This document shows positions 21,115 to 32,150 of a stretch of 60,000 bases of DNA, in pieces. The stretch is from the NCBI GenBank assembly GCA_014529385.2, contig CM043945.1:149347241-149407240 (forward strand), in the 5' to 3' direction. This DNA is from Adiantum capillus-veneris. Lineage: Eukaryota; Streptophyta; Polypodiopsida; Polypodiales; Pteridaceae. The number at the start of each line of letters is the position of its first letter. The stretch's first letter is position 1. A program made the position numbers and the translations under genes. The notes beneath the pieces were generated by a model. It searched no databases, was not told the DNA's origin, and worked only from the letters and a program-made list of their open reading frames with translations.

Positions 21115-23733
21115 TCTAAACACTCATCAATCCTCCCGTGATGCTCAATTGTGTCTAGGAAAACTACAAGCAAGAAAGAAAAAAAACAAACCCACAGCCA
21201 AACATGTGAAGGGGCACCATCTAGTTATGGATGCAAACTAGGATGCAAGTGATATCTCCTTAATGAAGCACGCAAAGAGAGGGGGATGCACAATAGAAAC
21301 ACACACCATCACAAAACATTCACAACCTTAAGTATTTGAAAGCGAGGGATGTAGAGAGAATAAATCAACTTAAACCATTGGATCCTAGCCTTAAAAAGTT
21401 GATGCTTGCAAAGCTTGGGAGAATTAGAGAGACAGCACAAGCTTGATCTTGCTACCACCATACACATTGTTTTAGGGTGGCAAGAGTCCTCTCATCATAC
21501 CATCCTCTTACATTGGATGCTTAGGCAACAAATCAACAAACCCTAAAACCACCAAGCAAGAAATGACACCACAACTTTGAGGAAAAAAATCACCTTATAC
21601 AAGGCGACGAGCCAACTTGCCAAATCAATTTTGGAGAGAAGGGTTGTAGATGTGGTAGACAATTGCACCCCAAATATCATTCTTATTTATGAGCAAAAGC
21701 AAGCTACAAATGTGATGGAGAGTATGGTGTCAATCAACTCCTCTCAATGGCATAACTCACATTCAAGCCTCACTATGCACATAGAGTAGTGAGGTGATAG
21801 AGAGTGCGCAATCCTCCCCATCTCTTTCACAACTAGGGCTGGAGAGTGGTGTGCTATCTGCCATGGTTGCTTTTACTAAACGAGACAAGGGCTCTATTTA
21901 TAGGTTTTAGGAAGCCCTAATCAGGATTAAACCGAATCAATTTATTAGGAGAAATCAAGGATTATGAATATTTTTTATTTTCAAAAGAGAGTGGGTCTCT
22001 CTTATCCAGTAAGTCACATGGATGGGGGCTCAAGGAGAGATCATTATTGAGGCTGAAAGGATAGAGTATTGAGTGAATATCTTCGGGATGCCTACCCTAA
22101 TAGACGATAGGGGGTGCATTTTTACAATAGTGTTAGTAGTTAGTGGTTAGTAGTCATTTTTACAATAGTGTTAGTAGTTAGTGGTTAGTAGTCATTATAA
22201 AAATCATTTACAATGTCATTCACCAATTGGTGAGATACATGATGTCCAAAGTTAGAGAAGGGATATAAAGAGAGTTTGAAGCCTTGGAGGAGTTGAGATT
22301 CACCTATTTACACCACCAGTAGAAGGAGAAATCCGCATGAAGAAGTTACGCTTGTCGGTGAAGCTATGTCATCTTGCAGAATTTGGACCATTGATGATAA
22401 AAACCTCCATTTGTAGAGGTTAACCTTGAGTTCCCTTGCTGATTTTTTTTTTCCCCAAAATATTGAAGGGAAAATGGTAATATTGACATATATGTAGAGA
22501 TATAAGGAGTGCATAGGGGTGTAGAAATGGAGCATGAAGGCTACGGAGGTGTGAGAGAGGGGACAATGGTGAAGGAGGTAAGAGAGGGATGAAAATTTGC
22601 AGGTTTGTTGGAGGGATGGAGAGAAGGGAATGTGTGTGTGTATAAATGAGGGAGTGTGAAAATAAGCAAGCAAAGATTAGGAACACTCTTGTGTGCATTA
22701 TTTGGACAAACTGGGGTCCACCAAAAAATTTGTGTCCGCCAGCCATGAGCCCGCAAAATTATGGAAACAAATTGGACAAAATTCCTTAGTTATGTGCTAC
22801 AACTTTTATGTTTATCATTGGTTCAAATTTGGATGAGAGGTAGCACAAAAATTCACACCAAAACATGTATAATTCGCGAATGCAAAGTCTTCTTGTGATC
22901 CCGTTTTTTGTTCTATTTGATCATGCATCCAAGAGTGAGCCCCTCCATGATTCATACCATGACATAAGGCATCCAACTTGACTTTAGCACATGCATGGAG
23001 GAGTATCATTGGTGAATAAAGATAATACATACATGGTGGGACTAGTGCATGGACTATTCATACATTGTAGCTTGAGAAGCACACAATATTTAAAATATAA
23101 AAAAATAAAAGAATTATGGATATGGAAAAACTAATGAAATCTCATGATATAATTCATCTTTTGTATTATTTTTGGGTGAAAGAGAAAAAGTGTGTAAGTA
23201 AATGAAATTTATATAGTAAAAAGTGACTTAGGAAGTAGAAACCGTTGTTGTTTTTTTTGGGGTTTTCACAAGGGTGGGGATAGAAATGTGAGGGTGACTT
23301 GTGTGTTTAAGAAAAATGTTATAAGATTATAGGATTCTCACATTATTAATACAAAAATATTATCTGCATGCAAATGGATGAAAAGATACATACATAGGTC
23401 TAATCAAACACACACCTAGGTGCACATATTTACAAAAATACCAAAATTATTAAAAACAAAAATAAAAATCCTAATTTTGGGCCTTTATAAGAGATGCATT
23501 ATTTATACACAAATTGGCCATAATAATTATCTAATTTTTTATTTATTTATATATTTTTTATTCACCTAGCCCAAAGGTTAGCTAGATGAAAGTTTAGAGA
23601 GAATATGAAAAAATCGCTTAACGCATACACGCCTATATACAGTGTAAGAGTGAAGATAGCCATAGTGCTAAGGTGATTTGTTGGGTGAGGTGGCTCACTA
23701 TGGAATAATTTGGAGAGCCAAAAATGGCTATCA
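21115..23733 (-). repeat. Gypsy-2 3' LTR
   Basis: About 2.6 kb, homologous in the same orientation to 54.81-57.18 kb (for example GTGAAGGGGCACCA.CTAGTTATGGATGC near 21.21 and 54.91 kb, and GGGATATAAAGAGAG near 22.26 and 55.87 kb). On the minus strand it starts TGATAGCC at 23733; the opposite border near 21115 is approximate. Open frames within it are low-complexity shadows shared by both LTRs. It splits copia-C. Confidence 0.85.
21889..21904 (-). promoter_or_regulatory. Putative LTR TATA box (gypsy-2)
   Basis: Minus strand CCTATAAATAGAGCCC, conserved at about 55547-55562 in the other LTR. Both lie in the 3' part of the LTR relative to element sense, a sensible U3 promoter position. Confidence 0.5.
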
Positions 23734-23775
23734 TTTAGGCCCCCTCCCCCCCCCCCCCCCCCCCCCCCCCCCCCG
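23734..23775 (-). promoter_or_regulatory. Gypsy-2 polypurine tract expanded into a poly-G run
   Basis: On the minus strand a run of about 30 G is followed by AGGGGGCCTAAA and then the LTR start TGATAGCC. The position and purine bias identify it as the PPT; on the plus strand it appears as poly-C at 23740-23774. Confidence 0.75.
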
Positions 23776-24059
23776 ATGATGGTACATTCATGTACCATCA
23801 TAAGGCATTCTTTCCAAAGAGAGTGGTTTTGAGTTCGCTGGGATATTTAGTATCTTAACAACATTTTAATTGTATATCTCCTTGTTATTTTGGCTCGAGT
23901 TATACACATGCATCATGTAGCAAAACCTACACATGGTAGTAGCTCTTTGACAATGCTTTTGCAGCTCCTTTGGTAGAAGGTGACTCAAATTGGGCTTTAG
24001 CCGACACCCGTTTACCTTCTTGGAGTGTTGTTTATGATTCAAGTTCATGAGTTGGTAAT

Positions 24060-25173
24060 AGCTTGAATTGAAATCCTTCTTGACTATGTATGGTCCCTAC
24101 CATCTAGTTTTAAACTTCGCATCAAACTGATTATCAAGTCGATTGTCTTACCTTCGCACAAGCTTCTCCTTTGCGTGTGTAGCTTTCCTCTTGTATCAAT
24201 CATAGGTTGCTTCTCTCTTCCAATCAAGCTCCACTAATGTTAGAAGTCAATCCATCCATGCTTCTTGATATCTTGTGTCCCTTTTCCATGAAGCCGCATT
24301 GTTTGAATGTTAAGCGTGATAGGCTACAAAGCCTGTTAACCATGGAACAAGTGAAACGGTGTGAACTTTGTGGCCTCCCTATAGGTGGTACAATATGCCC
24401 AGAATGCCCCATCCAAGAAGTCATCCCACAACTTTGTCTTTTTTTTCACCATCTTTCTAATGATTCCTGCATTAACACTACTAGCTTTCTCTACTAACCA
24501 TTTGATTGTGGGTAGTAGGGCGTGTTGTGATAATGTAGAATGTGAAGCTCTTCACAAATTTCTGTGAGCAAGCTCTTCCTAAATCTTGGACCATTATCAA
24601 AAACAATATCCAAAGGTGTACCTAATCTACAACAAATGTGAGTGTGCACAAAATTTTTCATTGTCCTCTATCTACCTAGTCATGTAGTTTACAACCACTA
24701 CAATATAGAGTTTACCAATTTTTTGTTCTAGGCAGTGGTCCCATAGCATCAATGCCCCATTTGTTGAAGGGTCCATTTTCAAGCACTATTTGCTTTGGAC
24801 CATGCATCAACCTTCTACTTTCATTAATCAAACAATTGTGACATCTTTTGCACCAATGTTGAATATCCACATGCAAGCTAGGCCATACATACCCCGCAAG
24901 AAAAATCTTCTTTGCAAATAAATCTTGGGCAAATAGACCACCACATATTTCCTCATGCAAACCTTCTAAAATGGTTGGTATTTCCTCCAATGTTGGTACT
25001 CTTCTACACACCTGATCCTTTCCTCTTTGATAGAGGGAGCTTTCTAGGAAGAGATAGAAACTTGCCTTCTTTATGAGCCTCTTCTTCTGAGCCGTTGTGA
25101 AGCCTTGTGGAAACTTGTCCTCCAAAATGTAGCCAATAATGTGAACCAATGACTCCATTCCTTGGTTCCTCAC
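24060..25173 (-). pseudogene. Gypsy-2 integrase
   Basis: Minus strand. 25173-24712 encodes KKRLIKKASFYLFLESSLYQRG, then HEEICGGLFAQDLFAKKIF (zinc-binding His region), CKRCHNC and WGIDAMGPLP (first catalytic Asp). Degraded continuation in several frames: TPYYPQSNGLVEKAS near 24.53 kb contains the catalytic Glu region, followed by IIRKMVKKK and WAYCTTYREATKFTPF. Stops and frameshifts throughout. Confidence 0.8.
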
Positions 25174-26722
25174 TTAATTGACTATTGTTGCTACCATGAT
25201 GACTTGCATTTCTTTGTCAACACATGCAACTGCTTGTTGTGCAAGTAAATCATTATCCTCATTTTGTCTCCTAAGAATATGGTACAATTGCACCTTTTCA
25301 AATTGATTAAACAACCTACGGATAGCATGAACTTTTGTTCTTAGGCTTTCATTTTTGCATGCCTAAATGCCTAAAATATGATTCACAATGAGAGGCATCT
25401 CCCTTTACCATGAGACGTTGTATACCTTGATTAATGCACAGCTTCAAACCATGAAGTAAAATGTCATGCTATGCTTCATTGTTGCTTGTTGAATCTAGTA
25501 GATTGACCTTCTCTTTCATGACCACTCTCCACTTGGGTGAGCAACACCAACCCTCCCCTTGCTTTACCTGTGGCTTGTCAAAAAACTTCATCAAAGAGTA
25601 AGGTAAAGGAATTAGGGATACTTTTAGGTGGTGGAAATGGTAGGGTTTTTACTTCATGCACTTTAATCTCCTTCTCATGCACTCTATAAGTAAGAATTCG
25701 TGCCAATTGTGCACACACACTATCTTTTACTTCGAAAGAGTATTGATACTCTTGCAATTCCATAACCCATTTGAGATCCTAGTACTAAGGATCATTTGAT
25801 ATAACACCCAAAGGAGAAAATTTTTTGTAGTGAGAATTACAAAGGTCTTTGGTAACAAGTAAGATTTAAATTTTTTCATCGCAAACATGAGAGCAAGCAT
25901 CACGAGTTTTGCTTCTATGTAGCCTCTCGCCAAAGCATTCATCATCCTACTAGCAAACTAGATGGGTGACATCCTGGCACTATGGGGATCTTGTTGTAAC
26001 AAAACATCACCAATTGTTTCTTTCCCCACATGAGAGCTAACAAAGAATGTGTACTCCCAATAAGGAGGCATGAGTGTTGGTAGTTCTGACAGAATGAATT
26101 TAATGTTGCAAAAATATTCTTCAAGATACCAAACAAACTCAACTTATTGTGTCAATTTTTGCAAGGGGTGAAGTAACTCTAAGGCTAAGTGAATGAAGTG
26201 GAACATATACTTCACCTTTTAAATGAGCGAGGTGACCTCCTTGAGACTCTTAGGTGATGGTAACTTAATAAGAGTCTTTGTCTTTGAAGGATACACCTCA
26301 ATGCCATTATAGGAAACCTTGTGACCAAGCAAGATCACTTCATCCTCACCTATGTGACATTTCTCGAGATTCAGTTGACCTCCCATGTCATAAAGTTTCT
26401 TCAAACCTTCTTCTATCTTCTGTAGATGCAATGATTTAGAGCTATATATGAAAAAAACATCTACTAACACTCTAATGGACCTTCCAAAGAATGTTTGAAA
26501 CACCATGTTCATGAAACATTGAAATGTTGTTGGAGCATTTGTCAAGCCAAATGGCATGACTCTAGAAGCATAACAATCCCAAGGGGTGATGAAGGTTGTT
26601 TTCAATTGATCCTCCAATGCAATCCCTATTTGAAAGTGACCTGAGTAGCCATGGGCCCATCATACACAATGTACTTCTCATGAGCCGCTACCTCATTTAG
26701 TATCTCATCCTGAAATGGGAGG
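25174..26722 (-). pseudogene. Gypsy-2 reverse transcriptase (3' half) and RNase H
   Basis: Starting directly at the transposon border: LPFQDEILNEVAAHEKYIVYDG (26716-26650), then KTTFITPWDCYASRVMPFGL and TNAPTTFQCFMNMVF. The catalytic segment reads IRVLVDVFFIYSS, so the usual Asp pair is damaged. LNLEKCHIGEDEVILLGHKVS follows. RNase H fragments: KQLVMFCYNKI region near 26.0 kb, AKLVMLALMFAMKKFKSYLL (25.90 kb) and ELQEYQYSFEVKDSV (25.76 kb). The 5' half of RT is at 51.74-51.9 kb, 25 kb away. Confidence 0.85.
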
Positions 26723-26723
26723 C
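26721..26723. repeat. Candidate 3-bp target duplication of the H3 transposon (GGC left, GGG right)
   Basis: GGC at 26721-26723 pairs with GGG at 51739-51741. Deleting the element and one copy joins codons for DHFP and LPFQDE of gypsy RT in frame. One mismatch and a G-rich context leave 1-3 bp possible. Confidence 0.5.
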
Positions 26724-26754
26724 ATTAGGAGAAAGTTGGAGTCACTTTTGGGCC
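26724..26754 (+). repeat. Left terminal inverted repeat of the H3 transposon
   Basis: Starts ATTAGGAGAAAGTTGGAG and ends TTTTGGGCC. It is the reverse complement of 51708-51738 with 29 of 31 positions identical (differences at TIR positions 13 and 18). Confidence 0.9.
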
Positions 26755-27071
26755 CTGTAAGAAGTGCCACGTCGGCTTAGAGAGAGAAAATAAAAATGTT
26801 AAATTGTGCATTTTATATGATATTTTTCTACGCGACAAAATCCCAAAATGACATTCTTTGGTAGGTAGCCGCCGTCTTTATCATTCTTATCCTTTGTTCT
26901 CTTGTCAGGAATCCAACTAACCGTATGACTAATGATTTGAAATGCCAACTTACAAGAGTTCCCTCCAGAAACATAAGCCACACGAACTCTATGAACTCTA
27001 AACTTGAGAATATGGCCTTCCCTCCCAAAACCTGAGATATTTCTCCATCTTCTTCTCTATCAACTCTAGGA
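26755..27071. other. Left subterminal region of the H3 transposon
   Basis: Contains AAGTGCCACGTCGGC followed by AGAGAGAG, echoed near the right end (AAGTGCCACTCTCTCTC at 51690), so possibly a shared subterminal site. A minus-strand open frame (27163-26828) overlaps it, but nothing is recognised in it. Confidence 0.4.
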
Positions 27072-28363
27072 ATGGAGAACGCATCTTTTCCTGATGAAAA
27101 CACTAATTTGAACTTACAATCCTCAGCCCCTTCATCTTTAACACTTACCCAAAGAAAGAACACACATCATCTTCATGTTGATGTATTGCAAGAGTACGCA
27201 CCGTTGTGCAGAAACTTAGGAGGGAGTCTTTCTTATCTCAACGGGATAAAGAACTTAGAAGGACAAACAAGGAACATCAGTTGGATTTGTGGACCGATGG
27301 GTCTATTTACCCAAAGGATCCTACGACAAATGCACCACCTCCCTTTGCTAATATCACTAACCTCTTACATTTCACAGGCGATGGCAAGGGATGGGCTATT
27401 GGGATACATCGAACATTTGAAAATGAGAGGATTGAATGCGGAAAGGCAAAGAAACTTCATGGCAATAGAGAACATGCAGCTGAAGAAACTAAATGAAGCA
27501 TGCTCTCAAAAGATTTCATCAAACAGAGAGACAATCCAAGGCCTTGAGAAGAAGATCACAAGTTTGCGAGACAAAGACACCGTGCTTGGTAGTCGAAAAA
27601 GAAAACGAGATCTGTGCAACATTGAGAACATGAAGGTTGGTAGTGGTGGCCTGAAAAAACGAATACGAGCTTTAAGGTAACTCGAAGTTTGTTTCTTTAC
27701 TGCATCCAAACTCGAACGGTGCAGGCTTCACTACCGGAGTGCATTACAACCGTCTAGTTCCAAAAGAAGTAGTTGAAGAGATGATAACTCAGAAAACATT
27801 TTGTAAGTTGAAAGGGAGGCTACTTACCTCCTTCATGAACGAGAATCAGCTGGAACCAATGGAAGTGCAAGCAATACTTGATGAGAGTGGCATCTCGCAG
27901 ATGGGATACAGGGCACTCTTCAAAGCATTAGCTAAAAAGTCTCAAAATAAACTACAGAGAGGATCATTGCTGCCAAATCCATCACATGTAAAGGTTTCTC
28001 GTTCGCCAGCACGTAAACGATAAGGTGTTTGAGAAACTTGGGTCACCATTCCATATTGAAGCAACGTTGTTAGGCAAGGGCGGCAGAGAGGTACAGTTTA
28101 ACGAGCACAACAACCTCTTCGTTGATCTTGAAGCATTGCAAAGGTATGCAGTTCACTTCTTTGACATCAGTTGAGAGGAGTGCGGTGGGGTTCTCAAGTT
28201 TGTTTTGAAGCTCGACGAGTGCGAGGTCCTGAAGAACAAGAAGCTGGAGAGAGTCACCATTACCCTCATGAACAAAGCTCTGGATTCATCAATAATGAAA
28301 GAGGATCCACGATACTTCAGCGTGCAATCAGAAAACAACATTCTAACTCTAGGATCATTTCAG

Positions 28364-28441
28364 GTATACTTCGTTCACTCTATGATAACAAAAATATTGA
28401 TTATTTGGTTGTTGATTTTGTGTTTTCGTTTTTTACTACAG
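28364..28441 (+). other. Intron in transposase-like gene, 78 nt, in frame
   Basis: CAG|GTATACTT ... TTTTTTACTACAG|GTTGAT. T-rich, length divisible by three and stop-free, so reading through adds 26 mostly hydrophobic residues. Splicing joins GSFQ to VDKENFEIL. Confidence 0.7.
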
Positions 28442-29280
28442 GTTGATAAGGAAAATTTTGAAATCCTCGATTGGGTTTTTAGTCAAACCCAAATTCCTTC
28501 TATCATCAGTGAACAAAGAAACGGAGCCGTTCTTTCAGTGGAAGGATTTGGTGACTACACAATGGAATGGCACATGGCAGGTGACTTAAAGACTCTTAAG
28601 TGTATGTACAACATAACACACGGAGCAGTTGTGGCAAATCCATGCTTATATTGCATGGCTGATGCACAATCACTTGAGAGTGTGCAATGGAATAGAGCTC
28701 CCAACAGACATCTTCAAGATAAAACTTTTAAACCAGTTCTTGATATTCCTCTGAGTAGAGTTCACGTCTGTACACTTCATGCACTCTGTTGAATAATTGA
28801 AAAGGTGGATCATTTGTACATATGTTTTGTATGGACATTAAAGCTAGAGAGTGAGTCGAAAAGAGTGATCAAAGCATTAGAGGGAGTGCTCCCAGACATT
28901 GGTTTGCATGGAGGCAATGTCAAAATCGAAAAGGACCCTAAGATGTCTCAAAGTCGGTACAAGGTACCAAGGAAAGCATCGATAGGCGGAGTGAAGGCAA
29001 GAAGGTTTCTTGGGTTTAGCCTCAAAGATTCAGATAGAGAAGAAAGGAGAAACCTGTTCACAAATGGAAACAGTTACATAAAGTGGTTAAAGACAATGTT
29101 GGTGGTGGGGCAATCCAGAATCACAAGGCGAACGTGTGGAAATCACTAGATAAAATTTTCCATTACGTTGAGTAGCATTCTTGGGACCAAAGTAAGCTCG
29201 AATCATTTCAAGATGCCTTGCTTTATTGGAAAAAGGCTTACCTTACAGGGTGGGGTGGGCAACATATCACACATTACATG

Positions 29281-29357
29281 GTGGGTTGGTATTCTACATA
29301 TACAAAACAAAATTTTAAATTGTACTCTATTGACCATTTTGTTTTATTTCAATACAA
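29281..29357 (+). other. Intron with damaged acceptor, 77 nt
   Basis: Donor ATG|GTGGGTTG; the expected acceptor at 29356-29357 reads AA in TTTCAATACAA instead of AG. Precise removal joins HITHYM to HILLNHGPYF in phase 0, and the upstream and downstream frames differ only because of this segment. Confidence 0.65.
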
Positions 29358-29681
29358 CACATACTGCTCAACCATGGTCCATATTTTGCCAAGACATACG
29401 GCTCACTATCAATATGGTCCACACAAGGCATGGAAAAAACCCACTACATGGCAAGAACGGGTTATCTTAAGCACACTAGACATGGGGGAGGAAAAGAAAA
29501 TTCCAATAGCCTATTAGAGTTACACCAATGGACTTATAGACAACTAATTCATAGAGCAAGGCAGAAGGAACTTCTTAAGAGTTTAGAAATTACACGGTCT
29601 TTACAACACATCCGCAAAGAGAAGAAACAGATGGCTTGGGGAGCTTCAAATGCGGCGGAGCGCCATACAAGGTAGCGACGG

Positions 29682-31490
29682 TCACGAGTCAGGATCGGGA
29701 GAAGATGGACCTGAGCCCGTCATTTTTATCCTCTTCGATGCACCTCCTTCTTCCTCACTTTGTACCTCTTCAATGTGCAAGCTCTGTAGAAGAGCTCGTT
29801 CCTCTGTTGATGGCAGCATCCCCACGGCCATCAGGCGTCTTCTTTCCCTCAGAAACAGCCTCTTGTTGTATGGATCTAAGCTTTCAGGGTCTTCAACCCC
29901 TGCAGTCAAAGCCTGAGCTGTGTAGGACATGAAATAGGGGGCTCTGAGTGCTTGGCACCCATACCCAATGCCAAATACGCGTAGATCAAACTATTTCTCA
30001 ATCAGAATTAGTCTTTCTGCGTTTAGTGGGAGGGGGTGCCCACCACACAATCTTGTAATAACTCTCATTGCAAACAGTGGGAACTTTGCATTGTCATCGG
30101 AGTATTCCTTGTGGTATATTATGATCTACATAAAAATTGTAATGAATTTATGGGCCGTAAGTGAGATGAGTACAATTGCCAAGTACTTGAATTGTTTCTA
30201 CAAACTTTTTTATGGTTGAAATGCCCAATGTAGTGAGACAACGCCGCATCCTTGCCTTGGACTCCAGTGACAAGCCCTTGCCGTGAGCCTCCCGCTCTTC
30301 TAAGGAAACTATCGTCATACACTAGCACCTGGAATCAAAAAAAATGATCATGATATTTTATCAGTGGGCCATCTCTAATACCATCTGAATGCATGACAAT
30401 AGTTACCATCTGATTCTCGTCCATTTCCAGCATCGACCTCCCCCACAAGTGAATAGATTGACTATTCATTACCTGATCTTTGGGTGCCACGTGCCTACCC
30501 ATGTTTTCCAAGCCGAGTTGTGTTGTTGTCAATTCAAACTGCTCATCTATTGGCAAATTGGCCTCTCCGGACTTCGCTTCATTGAACGTATCTTTGATCA
30601 GTTTCCACCCTGAAGTGAACTGTGAGTCGCAGACAGCTGTGTCAGCAATAAGATGTTGGTCCACTCCATCATCGTCCACAAACCCCATGTCTGTCTCACA
30701 AAAATTCGTAATTGTCGCTAGGCAGTAGTCCTCCCGTATATTGAGCTCATGCATGATATCTGTGAGCAGAACATAGTGGGTGTCGTCCGCCATAGAAAAG
30801 CTGAGAGCACAATCCAGAGGCAAAGTCACTTCCTTACTTGGACTTTCTTGCTTGCACCCTATTGTTGCATTCACAAGAGAAACAAGAGTTAAGCCCGCAT
30901 CAAATGTTTCCTTTAGTACTTCTACCCGCTCCTCTTCTGGGTCGAACTGCACCTCCACATCCTCTACCTCTTCCTCCGGCACCAATGGACAACTACCAAA
31001 AGTTGTTGACTAGGAAGTCTCTGACTCACCATCCATCTGCAAGTATAAGTAACAGACAAACCTCTGGTAGAATTCCACTAAGCGACACTTTTTGAAGTGC
31101 TTCATACACCTATCTTGTACAAGCAGTGCATTGGAGGGACACTTTTCTAGACAGCGATTCAGTCTCCTTGAAGCACTCTTGTCAGGGTGAAGGTCGGCTG
31201 GGTGCACATATCTCATGCCATCAACTGTCATGGAATTGTCACAAGTGACTGCCTCATACTGTTGCAAATGGGTTTGTAGGTACTCAAAATGAGCAATCTA
31301 TAATCCTCTATATAGAAAACTTTGCATTGAACATTCCTAATAGTTCTGGTGCACGGTGATGAGCACGGGCGTTGTATAAGAACATGAATAGTTTTTCTTC
31401 ACATGTATCCTCGCTCACGTCTGTCTCCAGGACTATGATCCCCATGACTGAAAGAAAAAGCAAGCCAAAACTATTTGGTGTCATAACCAA
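29682..31490 (-). pseudogene. Unknown multi-exon gene of the H3 transposon
   Basis: Minus strand. Main exon from about 31.3 kb to 30407: LHPDKSASRRLNRCLEKCP, MKHFKKCRLVEFYQRF, an in-frame TAG at 31012-31010, then an acidic part (PEEEVEDVEVQFDPEEE) and NFCETDMGFVDDDG. Intron 30329-30406 (78 nt, ATG|GTAACT...TTCCAG|GTG), exon 30206-30328 (VYDDSFLRRAGGSRQG, KDAALSHYIGHFNHKK), intron 30126-30205 (80 nt, AAA|GTTTGT...TATGTAG|ATC), last exon 30125-29682 (KEYSDDNAKFPLFAMRVITR, LCGGHPLPLN, TAG at 29993-29991, then SLDPYNKRLFLRERRRLM and a Ser/Asp tail). Both introns are phase 0 and keep the frame. A piece at 31490-31308 (EEKLFMFLYNARAHHRAPEL) is probably a 5' exon. No family recognised. Confidence 0.6.
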
Positions 31491-31530
31491 GCGAATATTG
31501 AGCCTCGAGTACCCCTCAATGTCTCTTTTC

Positions 31531-32150
31531 GCTTGGTTCTGTCCCGTGTGCTAATGTCATAAGAGGTGACGTTAGTTGAGTCAGAACCAAGCAAGTAGGG
31601 GTCCCAAGAATCTCCGAAGGGCCCTATTCGCTTGGTTCTGTCCCGTGCACTAATGTCATAAGAGGTGACGTTAGTTGAGTCAGAACCAAGCGAGTAGGGG
31701 CCCCAAGAATCTCCGAAGGGCCCTATTCGCTTGGTTCTATCCGGTGCGCTAATGTCATAAGAGGTGACGTTAGCTAAGTCAGAACCAAGCAAGTAGGGGA
31801 CCAAGCATCTCTGAAGGGCCCTATTCGCTTGGTTCTGTCCCGTGCGCTAATGTCATAAGAGGTGACGTTAGTTGAGTCAGAACCAAGCAAGTAGGGGCCC
31901 CAAGAATCTCCAAAGGGCCCTATTCGCTTGGTTTTGTCCCGTGCGCTAATGTCATAAAAGGTTACGTCACTTGAGTCAAAACCAAGCGAATAGGGCGCCA
32001 AGAATCTCTGAAGGGCCCTATTCGCTTGGTTCTGTCCCATGCGCTAATGTCATAAAAGGTGACCGCTCTTGAGTCAGAACCAAGCGAATAGGGGCCCAAG
32101 AATCTCCGAAGGGCCCTATTCGCTTGGTTCTGTCCTGTGACCCAAGCATT
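31531..32150. repeat. 98/99-bp tandem hairpin repeat, seven copies
   Basis: GCTTGGTTCTGTCC starts at 31531, 31630, 31729, 31827, 31926, 32024 and 32122 (spacing 99, 99, 98, 99, 98, 98). Each unit contains inverted arms CCTATTCGCTTGGTTCTG and CAGAACCAAGCGAATAGG about 45 nt apart, plus GGGCCCTT. In the minus strand the 99-bp units read as a 33-residue repeat (GPFGDSWGPYSLGSDS), but 98-bp units break the frame. The array lies upstream of the minus-strand unknown gene. Confidence 0.9.

Larger units (their letters stand above)
27072..29675 (+). pseudogene. Transposase-like gene of the H3 transposon (decayed; RAG1/Transib-like C-terminal pattern)
   Basis: Read across frames: ATG 27072; coiled-coil segment with RKRKR near 27.4-27.66 kb; frameshift; GNSKFVSLLHP and VHYNRLVPKEVVEEM (27676-28020); frameshift; then one frame from 28025 to about 29110 with TGA at 28172 and 28790. 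It holds GSPFHIEAT, FVLKLDECEVL (Asp at 28214), WHMAGDLKTL (Asp at 28583), CLYCM (CxxC, 28643-28654), CTLHAL and GLHGGNVKIEKD. After another frameshift: GWGGQHITHYM, a broken intron (29281-29357), then HILLNHGPYF, GSLSIWSTQGMEKTH (Glu at 29433) and KHTRHGG. The spacing I-T-x-Y-x-H...G-S-[IL]...G-x-E recalls the RAG1 C-terminal catalytic region from memory. The role as DDE recombinase is inference. Confidence 0.65.

Noticed and set aside
22308-22756. Overlapping minus-strand ORFs rich in His/Pro/Ser, with relatives at 56076-56352
   Set aside because: Both sets lie at the same place in the two gypsy-2 LTRs and encode low-complexity sequence; they reflect LTR homology, not a gene.
27677-27724. 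Possible short GT-AG intron in the transposase-like gene
   Set aside because: Only 48 nt, and the sequence inside reads GNSKFVSLLHPNSNGAGF in the frame that continues downstream; a frameshift with a stop at 27673 explains it better.
30975-31016. 37-nt intron (GTGAGTCAG...TTTGGTAG) around the TAG at 31012
   Set aside because: Too short for a plant intron, and the frame on both sides of the TAG is already the same; a nonsense codon is simpler.
31531-32150. CRISPR-like array
   Set aside because: Units are 98/99 bp, the whole unit repeats without unique spacers, and the setting is plant nuclear DNA.
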